DNA from: Chlorobiales bacterium
GTDB taxonomy: Bacteria > Bacteroidota > Chlorobiia > Chlorobiales > Chlorobiaceae
DNA: 27,709 bases
NCBI GenBank assembly: GCA_022360275.1
Contig: JAKSDC010000028.1
Location: forward strand, 1 to 27,709
Reading direction: 5' to 3'
In this document: positions 13,430-21,501 of the stretch, in pieces
Numbering within the stretch: position 1 is the stretch's first letter
Layout: each line of letters opens with the position of its first letter
Notes under the pieces: model-generated
Database searches by the model: none
What the model was told of the DNA's origin: nothing
What the model saw: only the letters and a program-made list of their open reading frames with translations
Made by a program: the position numbers and the translations under genes

Positions 13430-15556
13430 ATGAGGCATAAAAAATTCCAAGAAAAAATCTGGCAAAAAGCTCAAAGTGTTCTTGAACACGCAGAACCGAA
13501 TGTTCCGATTATGGGGCTTTTCGGCCTTATAGGCTTCCCTTTATTCTACTTCGTATGGACCTATGTGTTCCCACAGCAATTCGAGAGCCTGCTTTTTCGT
13601 GTGCTCATCGCTTTCTTAAGCATACCTTGGGTGTTCTACCATCGCTTACCCTCCTGGTTCAAATCTTTTTTTCCAATCTATCTTATTATATCCTGCTGGT
13701 TTATGATACCGTTCTTTTTCAGCTTTATGCTTCTGAAAAACGAATGGTCAATGGTATGGACAATGTCCACATTCGCCGGCCTTTTCTTGCTGATTCTGCT
13801 CATCAACGATTGGCTGCTCGTCACACTGCTGACATTATCTGCATACGCATTTGCAACACTTGTTGTTTTTTTTCTGGATGGAACAAACGGATATGGAAAT
13901 TTCCAGTTAGAGTATATCCCGATAATTCTTTTCGGCATTGTAGGCAGCATCATTTTCAGCCATAAAAAAAATATTGCGCAGAAGACCAAAATATCGCTGC
14001 TCCACAGCCTTGGTGGAAGTGTCGCCCATGAAATGAGAAACCCTCTGAACACAATCATTAACGCTATGGGGTCAGTGCAATCCATACTTCCTGAAAAACC
14101 AAACCCGGAAGCAAAAGCCTCCAATTATATGCTCAGCAGGTCCGGCCTGATTAGTCTGCATAACGTTGTCGAAGAGAGCACAGATACTGTTATGAGAGCC
14201 AATAAGATCATTGATTCAATCCTTGCCGGCATGCAGGGCAAGTCTGTCGACCCAACCACATTCAAACGAACTTCAGCGACAAACAGCATCCAATCGGCTA
14301 TCAACAGTTTTAGCTACAGCAGCCCTGATGAGCGCAAGATTGTCAATAGTCTTGCAAAAAATGATTTTGATTTTTTTGGAGACAAGGATCTTCTGATTTA
14401 TGTGCTTTTCAACCTCATTAAAAATGCGCTCTACTACAAGAACAAGCCGGGATTCAAGCTCGAAATTCTAACGGAAAAGGGAGAGACAATAAACGTTATT
14501 AAGGTGTTTGACACCGGGCCAGGAATACCTGCGTCAAAACGGGAAAAAATATTCGACAGTTTTTATACCTCAGGAAAAAAAGGCGGGGTAGGCCTGGGCC
14601 TTGCATTTTGCAAGCGTGTCGTTACAGCATTTGGCGGAACTATCACCTGTAACTCAAAAGAAAATGAGTGGACGAAATTCATTATCACCCTTCCTCTTTA
14701 TAATTCCAAAAGGAGCGAGCAGCTTAAAAAAGAAGTTCTCCAAACAAAAAACATCCTTGTGACAGACAATGATCCTGCCAACCGCTTTCACGCCGAAAAG
14801 CATTTCACTGAATGGTCTTGCAGGGTTGAACAAGCCGAAAATGGTGCCCAAGCGCTAGCTCTGATCGCCCGAAAGAAATTCGATCTGATCCTCATGGACA
14901 TGGAAATGCCTATAATGAATGGAGATGACGTATCACGGCGCATACGTTTCGGAGAAATTTCAGGACAAGCAAGCGGAAATAAACACAAAGACATTCCTAT
15001 TATCGGCATGACGTCGAGCGCTTCATCAAACCTGACGCAAAGAGCTTTGGGAGCGGGCATGAACCGCTGTATTTCAAGACCTTTGACAAGAGAACATATT
15101 CGTTCCTTTTTCGAAGAATACTTTTTTTCCGAAAAGAAACCCGTCACGTATACAACCAGCATCTTTCTCAAAAACAAAAACGTACTTGTCGTCGATGACA
15201 ATCTAACAAGCCGAAAATTCATGAGCATCATCCTTGAACGCATGGGTGCATACGTAGGGCAGGCAGAAAACGGGGAAGACGCAATCAAATGCCTTGATAA
15301 CAAAGAATACGATATTGTGTTTATGGATATGGAAATGCCCGTTCTGAACGGTGTCGAAACCACAAAAAGAATACGGCAAGGCTATGGTTTCAAAAGGTTT
15401 AAACGATTCAAGAACATCCCGATTATAGCCCTGACAGGGAACACGGATCCCGGAAACATTGAGTTAACCAAACAAAGCGGCATGAACGACCATCTCGGGA
15501 AACCTGTTGGAAGAGATGACCTTGCGAAAGTTCTATCCACCTGGCTGCAGAAATAA
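13430..15556 (+). CDS. cqsS: CqsS-like hybrid sensor histidine kinase with two receiver domains
   Basis: This is the predicted membrane receptor for the CqsA product. Residues 1-180 are a multi-pass sensor: AEPNVPIMGLFGLIGFP (21-37), KNEWSMVWTMS (103-113), LEYIPIILFG (160-169). This region can be laid on V. cholerae CqsS with a constant offset of six and no gap. The kinase core follows: H-box VAHEMRNPL (His200), N-box FNLIKNALYY (327-336), G1 DTGPGIP (361-367), G2 GGVGLGLA (385-392). Receiver 1 (about 441-560) has Asp446, Asp448 and phospho-acceptor Asp490, but Arg550 in place of the conserved Lys. Receiver 2 (about 584-706) is complete: Asp589, Asp590, Asp633, Thr669, Lys691. No HPt domain is present. 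V. cholerae CqsS has one active receiver and a degenerate linker, so the first receiver is better preserved here. The next gene starts eight bases later. Confidence 0.92.
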   Translation: MRHKKFQEKIWQKAQSVLEHAEPNVPIMGLFGLIGFPLFYFVWTYVFPQQFESLLFRVLIAFLSIPWVFYHRLPSWFKSFFPIYLIISCWFMIPFFFSFMLLKNEWSMVWTMSTFAGLFLLILLINDWLLVTLLTLSAYAFATLVVFFLDGTNGYGNFQLEYIPIILFGIVGSIIFSHKKNIAQKTKISLLHSLGGSVAHEMRNPLNTIINAMGSVQSILPEKPNPEAKASNYMLSRSGLISLHNVVEESTDTVMRANKIIDSILAGMQGKSVDPTTFKRTSATNSIQSAINSFSYSSPDERKIVNSLAKNDFDFFGDKDLLIYVLFNLIKNALYYKNKPGFKLEILTEKGETINVIKVFDTGPGIPASKREKIFDSFYTSGKKGGVGLGLAFCKRVVTAFGGTITCNSKENEWTKFIITLPLYNSKRSEQLKKEVLQTKNILVTDNDPANRFHAEKHFTEWSCRVEQAENGAQALALIARKKFDLILMDMEMPIMNGDDVSRRIRFGEISGQASGNKHKDIPIIGMTSSASSNLTQRALGAGMNRCISRPLTREHIRSFFEEYFFSEKKPVTYTTSIFLKNKNVLVVDDNLTSRKFMSIILERMGAYVGQAENGEDAIKCLDNKEYDIVFMDMEMPVLNGVETTKRIRQGYGFKRFKRFKNIPIIALTGNTDPGNIELTKQSGMNDHLGKPVGRDDLAKVLSTWLQK

Positions 15557-15564
15557 TTATCCCA

Positions 15565-16278
15565 ATGCCTCGACCACTCCTTATTATTCAGCACATAACC
15601 CATGAAGGACTTGGTTTGCTTGCGAAGGTACTTGAAGAGTATAATGTACCTTCCTCAACTGTCGACCTTTCGAAAGGAGAACCTTATCCCGACCCGCGAG
15701 GCCACTCAGGAGTGATAACCCTCGGCGGTCCGCAGAGCGCGAACGACAAGACAGCAAAAATGCTTGTCGAACTGGACAATATCAGGATCATACTGCAGGA
15801 AAACATTCCTTACCTCGGCATCTGCCTGGGAATGCAAACCCTTGTAAAAGCCGCCGGAGGGACAGTAACGGCATGCCCAACCAAAGAAACCGGTTTCTTT
15901 GGACCGGATGGCTCTCCGTTTACCGTAAACCTGACTCCTGAAGGCTCGAAAAATCCTCTTTTCAATAACCTCGGTTCAACCCTTCGTGTATTCCAGTTGC
16001 ATGGCGAAACGGTAATACTCCCCAAGGAAACTTCACTGCTCGCGACCGGAAAATTCTGCAAAAACCAAATCATCAAGGCAGCAAACAGGGCTTACGGTAT
16101 TCAATCACATTTCGAGCTAACCTCTGAGCTGCTTCTTTCCTGGTTGTCGATCGACAGGGATCTTCAAAAACTGAACAAAAAACAACTGATTGACAATTTC
16201 CGCGATATTCAGGCAGATTACGAAAAAACAGGCACCGCCATTCTGAAAAACTTTTTGCACGTTGGGGAGATTATCTGA
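15565..16278 (+). CDS. Class I glutamine amidotransferase (GMP-synthase-like)
   Basis: A stand-alone GATase1 domain of 237 residues. The nucleophile elbow is YLGICLGMQ (Cys87), and the His/Glu of the triad are in IQSHFE (His182, Glu184). The fold also shows TLGGPQSAN at 52-60 and FQLHGE at 143-148. These domains strip ammonia from glutamine for a partner, or act on gamma-glutamyl compounds; the acceptor is unknown here, and the GMP synthase ATP-pyrophosphatase half is missing, so this is not guaA. It begins eight bases after the cqsS-like kinase and ends 14 bases before the photolyase, so co-transcription is likely. No Shine-Dalgarno sequence is visible. Confidence 0.88.
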   Translation: MPRPLLIIQHITHEGLGLLAKVLEEYNVPSSTVDLSKGEPYPDPRGHSGVITLGGPQSANDKTAKMLVELDNIRIILQENIPYLGICLGMQTLVKAAGGTVTACPTKETGFFGPDGSPFTVNLTPEGSKNPLFNNLGSTLRVFQLHGETVILPKETSLLATGKFCKNQIIKAANRAYGIQSHFELTSELLLSWLSIDRDLQKLNKKQLIDNFRDIQADYEKTGTAILKNFLHVGEII

Positions 16279-16292
16279 TAAAAGCCGCAGCC

Positions 16293-17648
16293 ATGATTCA
16301 TCCCTTACGTGTCAAAAGCCTGAACAATGAGCAGAGTATCGACGGACCTGTCATCTACTGGATGTCGAGAGATCAAAGGGTTCGTCACAACTGGTCGCTT
16401 TTGTTCGCCCGGCATTTGTCACAGGAAAGCGGCCAGCCGTTAATCGTCATCTTCAACCTTGTTCCTTCCTATCCGGAAGCGACATTACGGCACTATGATT
16501 TCATGTTGAAGGGCTTGATGGAGGTGGAAAAAAAGCTTGGGACCCTCAACATCCCGTTCGTTGTCCTCTTCGGCAATCCGGCATCAGAACTTCCGCGTTG
16601 TATCGAAAACCGCAAGGGAGGAGCAGTTGTCGCTGACTTTTCCCCGTTGAAAATTTCCAGGGCATGGAAAAAAAAGGTTCTTGAGCAGATCTCTGTCCCC
16701 TTTTACGAGGTCGATGCCCACAACATCGTTCCTTGCCGGTCAGCTTCTGACAAGCTTGAATTTTCTGCGCGAACTATCCGGCCTAAAATCAAGAACCATC
16801 TCGATACTTTTTTAAAAGGCTTTCCCGAGCTGAAACGCCAGCCGGAAAAACGAAAAACAGCTGTTCCTCCCGTTGACTGGAAAAGACTTCGCGAAACGCT
16901 CAGGATTGACACTACGGTAACGCCCGTCTCATGGATCGATCCAGGCGAAAACGCCGCACAGAAAATGCTGAAGGAGTTTATTGAGAAGCGATTGAATATC
17001 TATGCGGAACAGCGCAATGACCCGAATGTCCATGCCGTTTCCAATCTTTCTCCATACCTGCATTTCGGGCAAATAAGCGCTCAACATGTGGCACTTGAAG
17101 TACAAAAAAGCCGTGCACAACAGACGTGCAAGGACGCTTTTCTCGAAGAACTGATCGTCCGACGTGAACTTGCCGACAATTATTGTCTCTATAACGAGCA
17201 GTACGACTCTCTCTCTGGAATACACCCTTGGGCTAAAAAAACACTGGACCGTCATCGTAACGATACAAGGGATTACCTCTACGCTCTCGATGATTTCGAA
17301 CAAGCCGAAACCCACGATCCCCTCTGGAATGCCGCCCAGACAGAACTAAAGAAAACAGGAAAAATGCACGGTTATCTCCGCATGTACTGGGCGAAAAAAA
17401 TACTGGAATGGACACCTTACCCTGAAACAGCCTTTGACATCGCACTGCACCTGAATGACAAGTACTCCCTTGACGGAAGAGATCCGAACGGCTTTACCGG
17501 TGTCGCATGGTCGATCGGGGGTGTCCATGACCGGGCCTGGTTTGAACGCCCTGTTTTTGGCAAAATAAGGTATATGAACTATAATGGATGCGTGCGTAAG
17601 TTTAATGTTGATAAATACATAAAGTCACAGGGAACTTCCGGGGCCTGA
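16293..17648 (+). CDS. phr: Class II CPD photolyase
   Basis: A deoxyribodipyrimidine photolyase that reverses UV cyclobutane dimers with FADH- and light. The N-terminal Rossmann domain opens with PVIYWMSRDQRVRHNWSLL (19-37), diagnostic of class II enzymes. The helical FAD domain contains SPYLHFGQISAQHVAL, EELIVRRELADNYCLY, MHGYLRMYWAKKILEW, DPNGFTGVAWSIGG and a final FGKIRYMNYNGCVRKF. At 451 residues it has normal family length and no truncation. It is placed between the amidotransferase and the antiporter in a run of four plus-strand genes. A light-requiring repair enzyme fits a phototroph living in the photic zone. Confidence 0.95.
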   Translation: MIHPLRVKSLNNEQSIDGPVIYWMSRDQRVRHNWSLLFARHLSQESGQPLIVIFNLVPSYPEATLRHYDFMLKGLMEVEKKLGTLNIPFVVLFGNPASELPRCIENRKGGAVVADFSPLKISRAWKKKVLEQISVPFYEVDAHNIVPCRSASDKLEFSARTIRPKIKNHLDTFLKGFPELKRQPEKRKTAVPPVDWKRLRETLRIDTTVTPVSWIDPGENAAQKMLKEFIEKRLNIYAEQRNDPNVHAVSNLSPYLHFGQISAQHVALEVQKSRAQQTCKDAFLEELIVRRELADNYCLYNEQYDSLSGIHPWAKKTLDRHRNDTRDYLYALDDFEQAETHDPLWNAAQTELKKTGKMHGYLRMYWAKKILEWTPYPETAFDIALHLNDKYSLDGRDPNGFTGVAWSIGGVHDRAWFERPVFGKIRYMNYNGCVRKFNVDKYIKSQGTSGA

Positions 17649-17668
17649 CCTCTATACCTGAAGCTGCC

Positions 17669-18829
17669 ATGGAAAATGTCGTATTTCTGGAAATAGCACT
17701 GGTAGTGATCGTATCGACGCTACTTGGCTGGCTTTCTCTTCTCACTCGCCAGCCCATTATTATCTCCTATATCGTTGCCGGCGTTCTCTTGGGTCCATGG
17801 GGACTGAAGCTTGTTACCGAAATAGATTTTATCAATGAGACTTCCAACATCGGCATTACCCTTCTGCTTTTTCTTGCCGGACTTTCCCTGCATCCAAGAA
17901 GACTGCTCGAGCTTTTCAGTAAAACTTTTCCCCTGACACTGCTGACCAGCGGCACTTTCGCGCTTGTTACCGGTTCGATACTTTATGCTTTCGGCGCCTC
18001 TCTGCTGGAATCCGTTATTACCGGGGTCGCCATGATGTTTTCCAGTACCATCCTGGTCGTCAAGCTGATGCCGACCATTACGCTGCACCAGAAACACATG
18101 GGCGCAGTGGCAATAGCCGTACTGATCATGCAGGATATTTTTGCCGTTCTTGCAATAGCGTTCATCAATGGGGGAAGCAGTTCTTCTGTAGTCGGATGGG
18201 CTACCAGCATACTCATCGGCGTTCTCCTCACTGTGGTTGCAATTCTCGCTGAACGCTACATCATCAGAAAAATCATCATGCAGGTACAACGCTACAATGA
18301 ACTGCTCAACATGGTGGCTCTCGCGTGGTGCTTCAGCCTTGCCCTCCTCTCTGAATATATCGGCATGAGCCGCGAGATCGGCGCATTTATAGCCGGCGTC
18401 GCTTTGGCCAGCGGCCCGCTTTCAAATTATCTTGCTGAAAACCTGAAATTTTTCCGGGATTTTTTTCTGGTGCTTTTCTTTTTCACACTCGGCGCGAAAA
18501 TGGACTTTGCGCTCATGCAAACCATCGTCTGGCCGGCCTTGCTGCTTTCCGCCATCCTGCTGCTGCTCAAACCCCTGGTTTACAGCGTTGCCTTCAGGCT
18601 GACGAAAGAAACCCCCAAGTTCAGCCGGGAAATGGGGTTCCGGCTCGGCCAGAACAGCGAGTTCTCCCTTATCATAGCGGTGCTTGCAGCTGAAAGCGGG
18701 CTGATCAGCGCAGCGGATTCACAGCTCATCCAGCTTGTCGCCATCCTGACCATGACAGTCTCCTCATATCTTCTGGTATTCCTTTTCCCGACGCCGTTAG
18801 GCACAAGCAAGCCGCTGAAAATTGATTAA
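17669..18829 (+). CDS. Cation:proton antiporter, CPA2/Kef type, membrane domain only
   Basis: This is an inner-membrane monovalent cation/proton exchanger. The 386 residues are almost entirely hydrophobic helices (about 11-12). The family core is visible: PIIISYIVAGVLLGPWGL (29-46), NIGITLLLFLAGLSLHPRRL (60-79), SSTILVVKLMP, and AVLIMQDIFAVLAI with the ion-site Asp156. A later helix carries GAFIAGVALASGPL. The cytoplasmic RCK/TrkA_N domain of full KefB/KefC proteins is absent: the chain stops after the last membrane helix (YLLVFLFPTPLG). It could move Na+ or K+; sequence does not decide. It is the last gene of the cqsS-amidotransferase-phr run, 20 bases after phr. Confidence 0.9.
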   Translation: MENVVFLEIALVVIVSTLLGWLSLLTRQPIIISYIVAGVLLGPWGLKLVTEIDFINETSNIGITLLLFLAGLSLHPRRLLELFSKTFPLTLLTSGTFALVTGSILYAFGASLLESVITGVAMMFSSTILVVKLMPTITLHQKHMGAVAIAVLIMQDIFAVLAIAFINGGSSSSVVGWATSILIGVLLTVVAILAERYIIRKIIMQVQRYNELLNMVALAWCFSLALLSEYIGMSREIGAFIAGVALASGPLSNYLAENLKFFRDFFLVLFFFTLGAKMDFALMQTIVWPALLLSAILLLLKPLVYSVAFRLTKETPKFSREMGFRLGQNSEFSLIIAVLAAESGLISAADSQLIQLVAILTMTVSSYLLVFLFPTPLGTSKPLKID

Positions 18830-18831
18830 AA

Positions 18832-18883
18832 AAGTCAAAAACGCAGCACCCATTACTGACCCTTTATTTTTGCCTTTTGACTT
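18832..18883. terminator. Inverted repeat between convergent antiporter and rnr genes
   Basis: AAGTCAAAA (18832-18840) and TTTTGACTT (18875-18883) are exact reverse complements around a 34-base loop. The repeat fills the gap between two convergent genes and may end transcripts from both sides, but it is AT-rich with a large loop, so activity is uncertain. It could also be a lineage repeat. Confidence 0.4.
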
Positions 18884-18886
18884 GAA

Positions 18887-21268
18887 TTATGCCAGCTGCA
18901 GGTCGATCGTCCTGCGCTGTATGTCCACTTTCAGGATTCTCACCTTTGTGCGATTGCCAATCTGCAGCCTTCTTTTTCTGCGCTTACCGATCAGCGAATA
19001 GGTTGACTCATCATACTCGTAGTAATCGTCCGTAAGGTTTCTCATATGCACCAACCCCTCGATCGCAAACTCCTCAAGCCTAACATAGATACCGAATTCA
19101 GTCGCGCCCGAAATAACACCGGAATACACTTTTCCAACATGCGACGCCATGTATTCGACCTGCTTCAACTTGACAGACTCGCGCTCGGCCTCCATGGCGT
19201 TTTTTTCCCGCTCGTTGGCTATCTGACAAACCTGTTCGATCTTTGAAGCAATGTCAGCCAGTCGTTTGGCAGGCATCTTTCGGCGGCTCTTACGGTAAGC
19301 CTCATATTCAAACAGCAGGCGGTGAACAACCAGGTCAGGGTAGCGTCTGATGGGAGAAGTAAAGTGAGTATAATGTTCAAAACCGAGCCCGAAATGCCCG
19401 TCATTTACGCTGGTATACTGCGCTTTTGCCATGGAGCGCAATACAAGTTCGTTAACCAGGAACTCGACATTGGTACCATGTACCTGTTTCAACAGGTCAC
19501 GAAGAGCTTTGGAAGTAACATTAGGTGATCCCCCCTTTCCTTTACCGTTAAGTTGAAGATTGTAACCGATCTTACGGACAAAATTCGCAAGGATACCCAC
19601 TTTTTCTTCTTGGGGAGAGCCGTGTACTCTGTATATGGATGGATGCCCCGGTTTGTCTTTCAGTGCAAATTTTGCACTGATATATTCCGCAACCTTGCGA
19701 TTGGCAAGCAGCATGAACTCTTCGATAAGACGATGACTGCCAAGCCGCTCTTTTTTTACCAGCTCGACAGGTTCGCCTTTGCTGCCGAGCTTGAAACGAA
19801 CTTCTTCTGTCTCAAACTCAAGTCCTCCTGCAGCAATCCTTTTCTCACGAAGCTTTGTGCTTATTGTATCGAGAAGGTTCAACTGCCTGTAATATTTTCC
19901 CTTCCCGTTGTTGAGCACCTCCTGTACGTCTTCATAGGTAAAACGGCGTTTTGAGTTGATCACGGTTTTTGCAAATTCGTGCTGTGTCACCTCCCCGTTT
20001 GCTTTCATTTTGAAGAAAACGGAAAAGGCCATTCGATCAACACCGGGGTTAAGACTGCAGATCTGTTCGGACAGCCTCGACGGAAGCATCGGAATAACGC
20101 GGTCCACCAGATACACCGACGTGGCCCGCCTCAGAGCCTCCCTGTCAAGAGGAGAATCCTCCTCTACATAATGCGATACATCCGCAATATGCACCCCAAC
20201 CCTGTACGTACCTTTTGATAGCGTCTCTATAGAAAGCGCATCATCAAAATCTTTTGCATCGACCGGATCGATGGTAAAAACAGTTTTATCGCGGATATCA
20301 ATACGACCTTCGATATCCGAGTCCGAAATCTGTTCACCAACAGACTCGACAGACCTGAGCAACTCTTCGTCGAAAGTTTCATCAATCCCCCTGCTCCGTG
20401 CTATGGCACTGACCTCGACTTCCGAAGTACCTGCATCACCAAGCACCTCGAGAACAACAGCACGAATGTCGCCGTTTTTCTGGAAATCGAGGTTGCCGAC
20501 AACGGCCTTCTGACCATCGGCCGCACCTCCTGCATCCTTGATCCTCACATTGATTGTCGGAAGTATTTTTTTGAGGTCCGGCACCAGAACGAATTTCCGG
20601 TTTTTGCGAACCAGTGTCCCGACGATCGTATGCAGTGCACGGTTGACCACCTTCGTAACAAGACCCTCACATCGCTGATGCGGCGTCTCCTGGGATTGAT
20701 AGGTTTTAGGAACTTTGGTGACCAGAACCTCAACTTCATCACCATGTATTGCATCACCAAGAGAGTCGGCCTTGACAAAAATATCGTCGTCGTAACCCTC
20801 AACCACTACAAAGCCATAACCGTTCGGGTGTGTCGTTATTACGCCGGTATAGGACTGATCAACCTTATAGTGCTGTTTATCGGGACAGGGAAATTGCCTG
20901 GCCTGGACAAGCACGTCTTCATAGGTCGGAAGCTCCTGCTCTGCAAGCCCGTAACAGCGTTTTGAGTCCTTGTCGAGAACCCCCTCTTCCTGCAACTTGT
21001 GCAAAACATACCAGAACCCCGGAAGATGTCGGGATTCTTCGTAGCCAAGCGTTTTGGCAAGCTCTACGGAACGGAATCTTTCACCGTCATGATCCGATAA
21101 AAAATTGATAATCTCTGAAGCGATGGATGCCTCACCCTTTCTGACCAGGAACTCGTTGATCAGAATATGATCGTTTGGCTTGACCCGTTTTTCAACGGGC
21201 GAATGAGAAGTGTTTTTCTTTTTTCTTTTCGGCGATTTTGTCTTCTGATCCTTCTTTCTTCTTCCCAC
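18887..21268 (-). CDS. rnr: Ribonuclease R (RNase II/RNB family 3'-5' exoribonuclease)
   Basis: RNase R degrades structured RNA 3' to 5'. The 793-residue protein has a very basic N-terminal tail (1-30, Lys/Arg-rich), a winged-helix region (about 35-110) and cold-shock domains containing YTGVITTHPNGYGFVVVEG. The RNB catalytic core carries TIDPVDAKDFDDALS (332-346), whose Asp334, Asp340, Asp342 and Asp343 match the Mg-binding aspartates. HYTHFTSPIRRYPDLVVHRLL follows, and a C-terminal S1 domain carries VYSGVISGATEFGIYVRLEEF. It starts with GTG and has no clear ribosome-binding site. Gene order is ordinary; it is divergent from the CDF transporter. Confidence 0.96.
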   Translation of the reverse strand: MGRRKKDQKTKSPKRKKKNTSHSPVEKRVKPNDHILINEFLVRKGEASIASEIINFLSDHDGERFRSVELAKTLGYEESRHLPGFWYVLHKLQEEGVLDKDSKRCYGLAEQELPTYEDVLVQARQFPCPDKQHYKVDQSYTGVITTHPNGYGFVVVEGYDDDIFVKADSLGDAIHGDEVEVLVTKVPKTYQSQETPHQRCEGLVTKVVNRALHTIVGTLVRKNRKFVLVPDLKKILPTINVRIKDAGGAADGQKAVVGNLDFQKNGDIRAVVLEVLGDAGTSEVEVSAIARSRGIDETFDEELLRSVESVGEQISDSDIEGRIDIRDKTVFTIDPVDAKDFDDALSIETLSKGTYRVGVHIADVSHYVEEDSPLDREALRRATSVYLVDRVIPMLPSRLSEQICSLNPGVDRMAFSVFFKMKANGEVTQHEFAKTVINSKRRFTYEDVQEVLNNGKGKYYRQLNLLDTISTKLREKRIAAGGLEFETEEVRFKLGSKGEPVELVKKERLGSHRLIEEFMLLANRKVAEYISAKFALKDKPGHPSIYRVHGSPQEEKVGILANFVRKIGYNLQLNGKGKGGSPNVTSKALRDLLKQVHGTNVEFLVNELVLRSMAKAQYTSVNDGHFGLGFEHYTHFTSPIRRYPDLVVHRLLFEYEAYRKSRRKMPAKRLADIASKIEQVCQIANEREKNAMEAERESVKLKQVEYMASHVGKVYSGVISGATEFGIYVRLEEFAIEGLVHMRNLTDDYYEYDESTYSLIGKRRKRRLQIGNRTKVRILKVDIQRRTIDLQLA

Positions 21269-21437
21269 GCAATAATCTTTTTTAATAATTTTCGATTGAA
21301 ATAACGACTATCAACACTCATTCACTTCCTGGCATATATTTCATTTCTACCGTTTAATGAACAAAGAAGACATTTTTTGAATAAACAGTGCCACTGCAAC
21401 GCAGAAGCAGCGTAAGGTCTTAATATTAAAAAGAAAA

Positions 21438-21459
21438 GCATCATTATCAATTATATTTC
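21438..21459. promoter_or_regulatory. Possible Fur/Zur-like site before the CDF transporter
   Basis: The stretch GCATCATTATCAATTATATT, about 45 bases before the transporter start, contains hexamers close to the NATWAT units of Fur-family boxes. The fit is partial and the region is AT-rich. The rest of 21269-21501 shows nothing else that I can support. Confidence 0.25.
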
Positions 21460-21501
21460 AAACATTTCATACGACAGCACCACCATTTTAGGCGGTTATT
21501 C

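Noticed and set aside
15565..16278. GuaA (GMP synthase)
   Set aside because: Only the amidotransferase half is present; the ATP-pyrophosphatase and dimerisation domains are missing and no frameshifted remainder follows.
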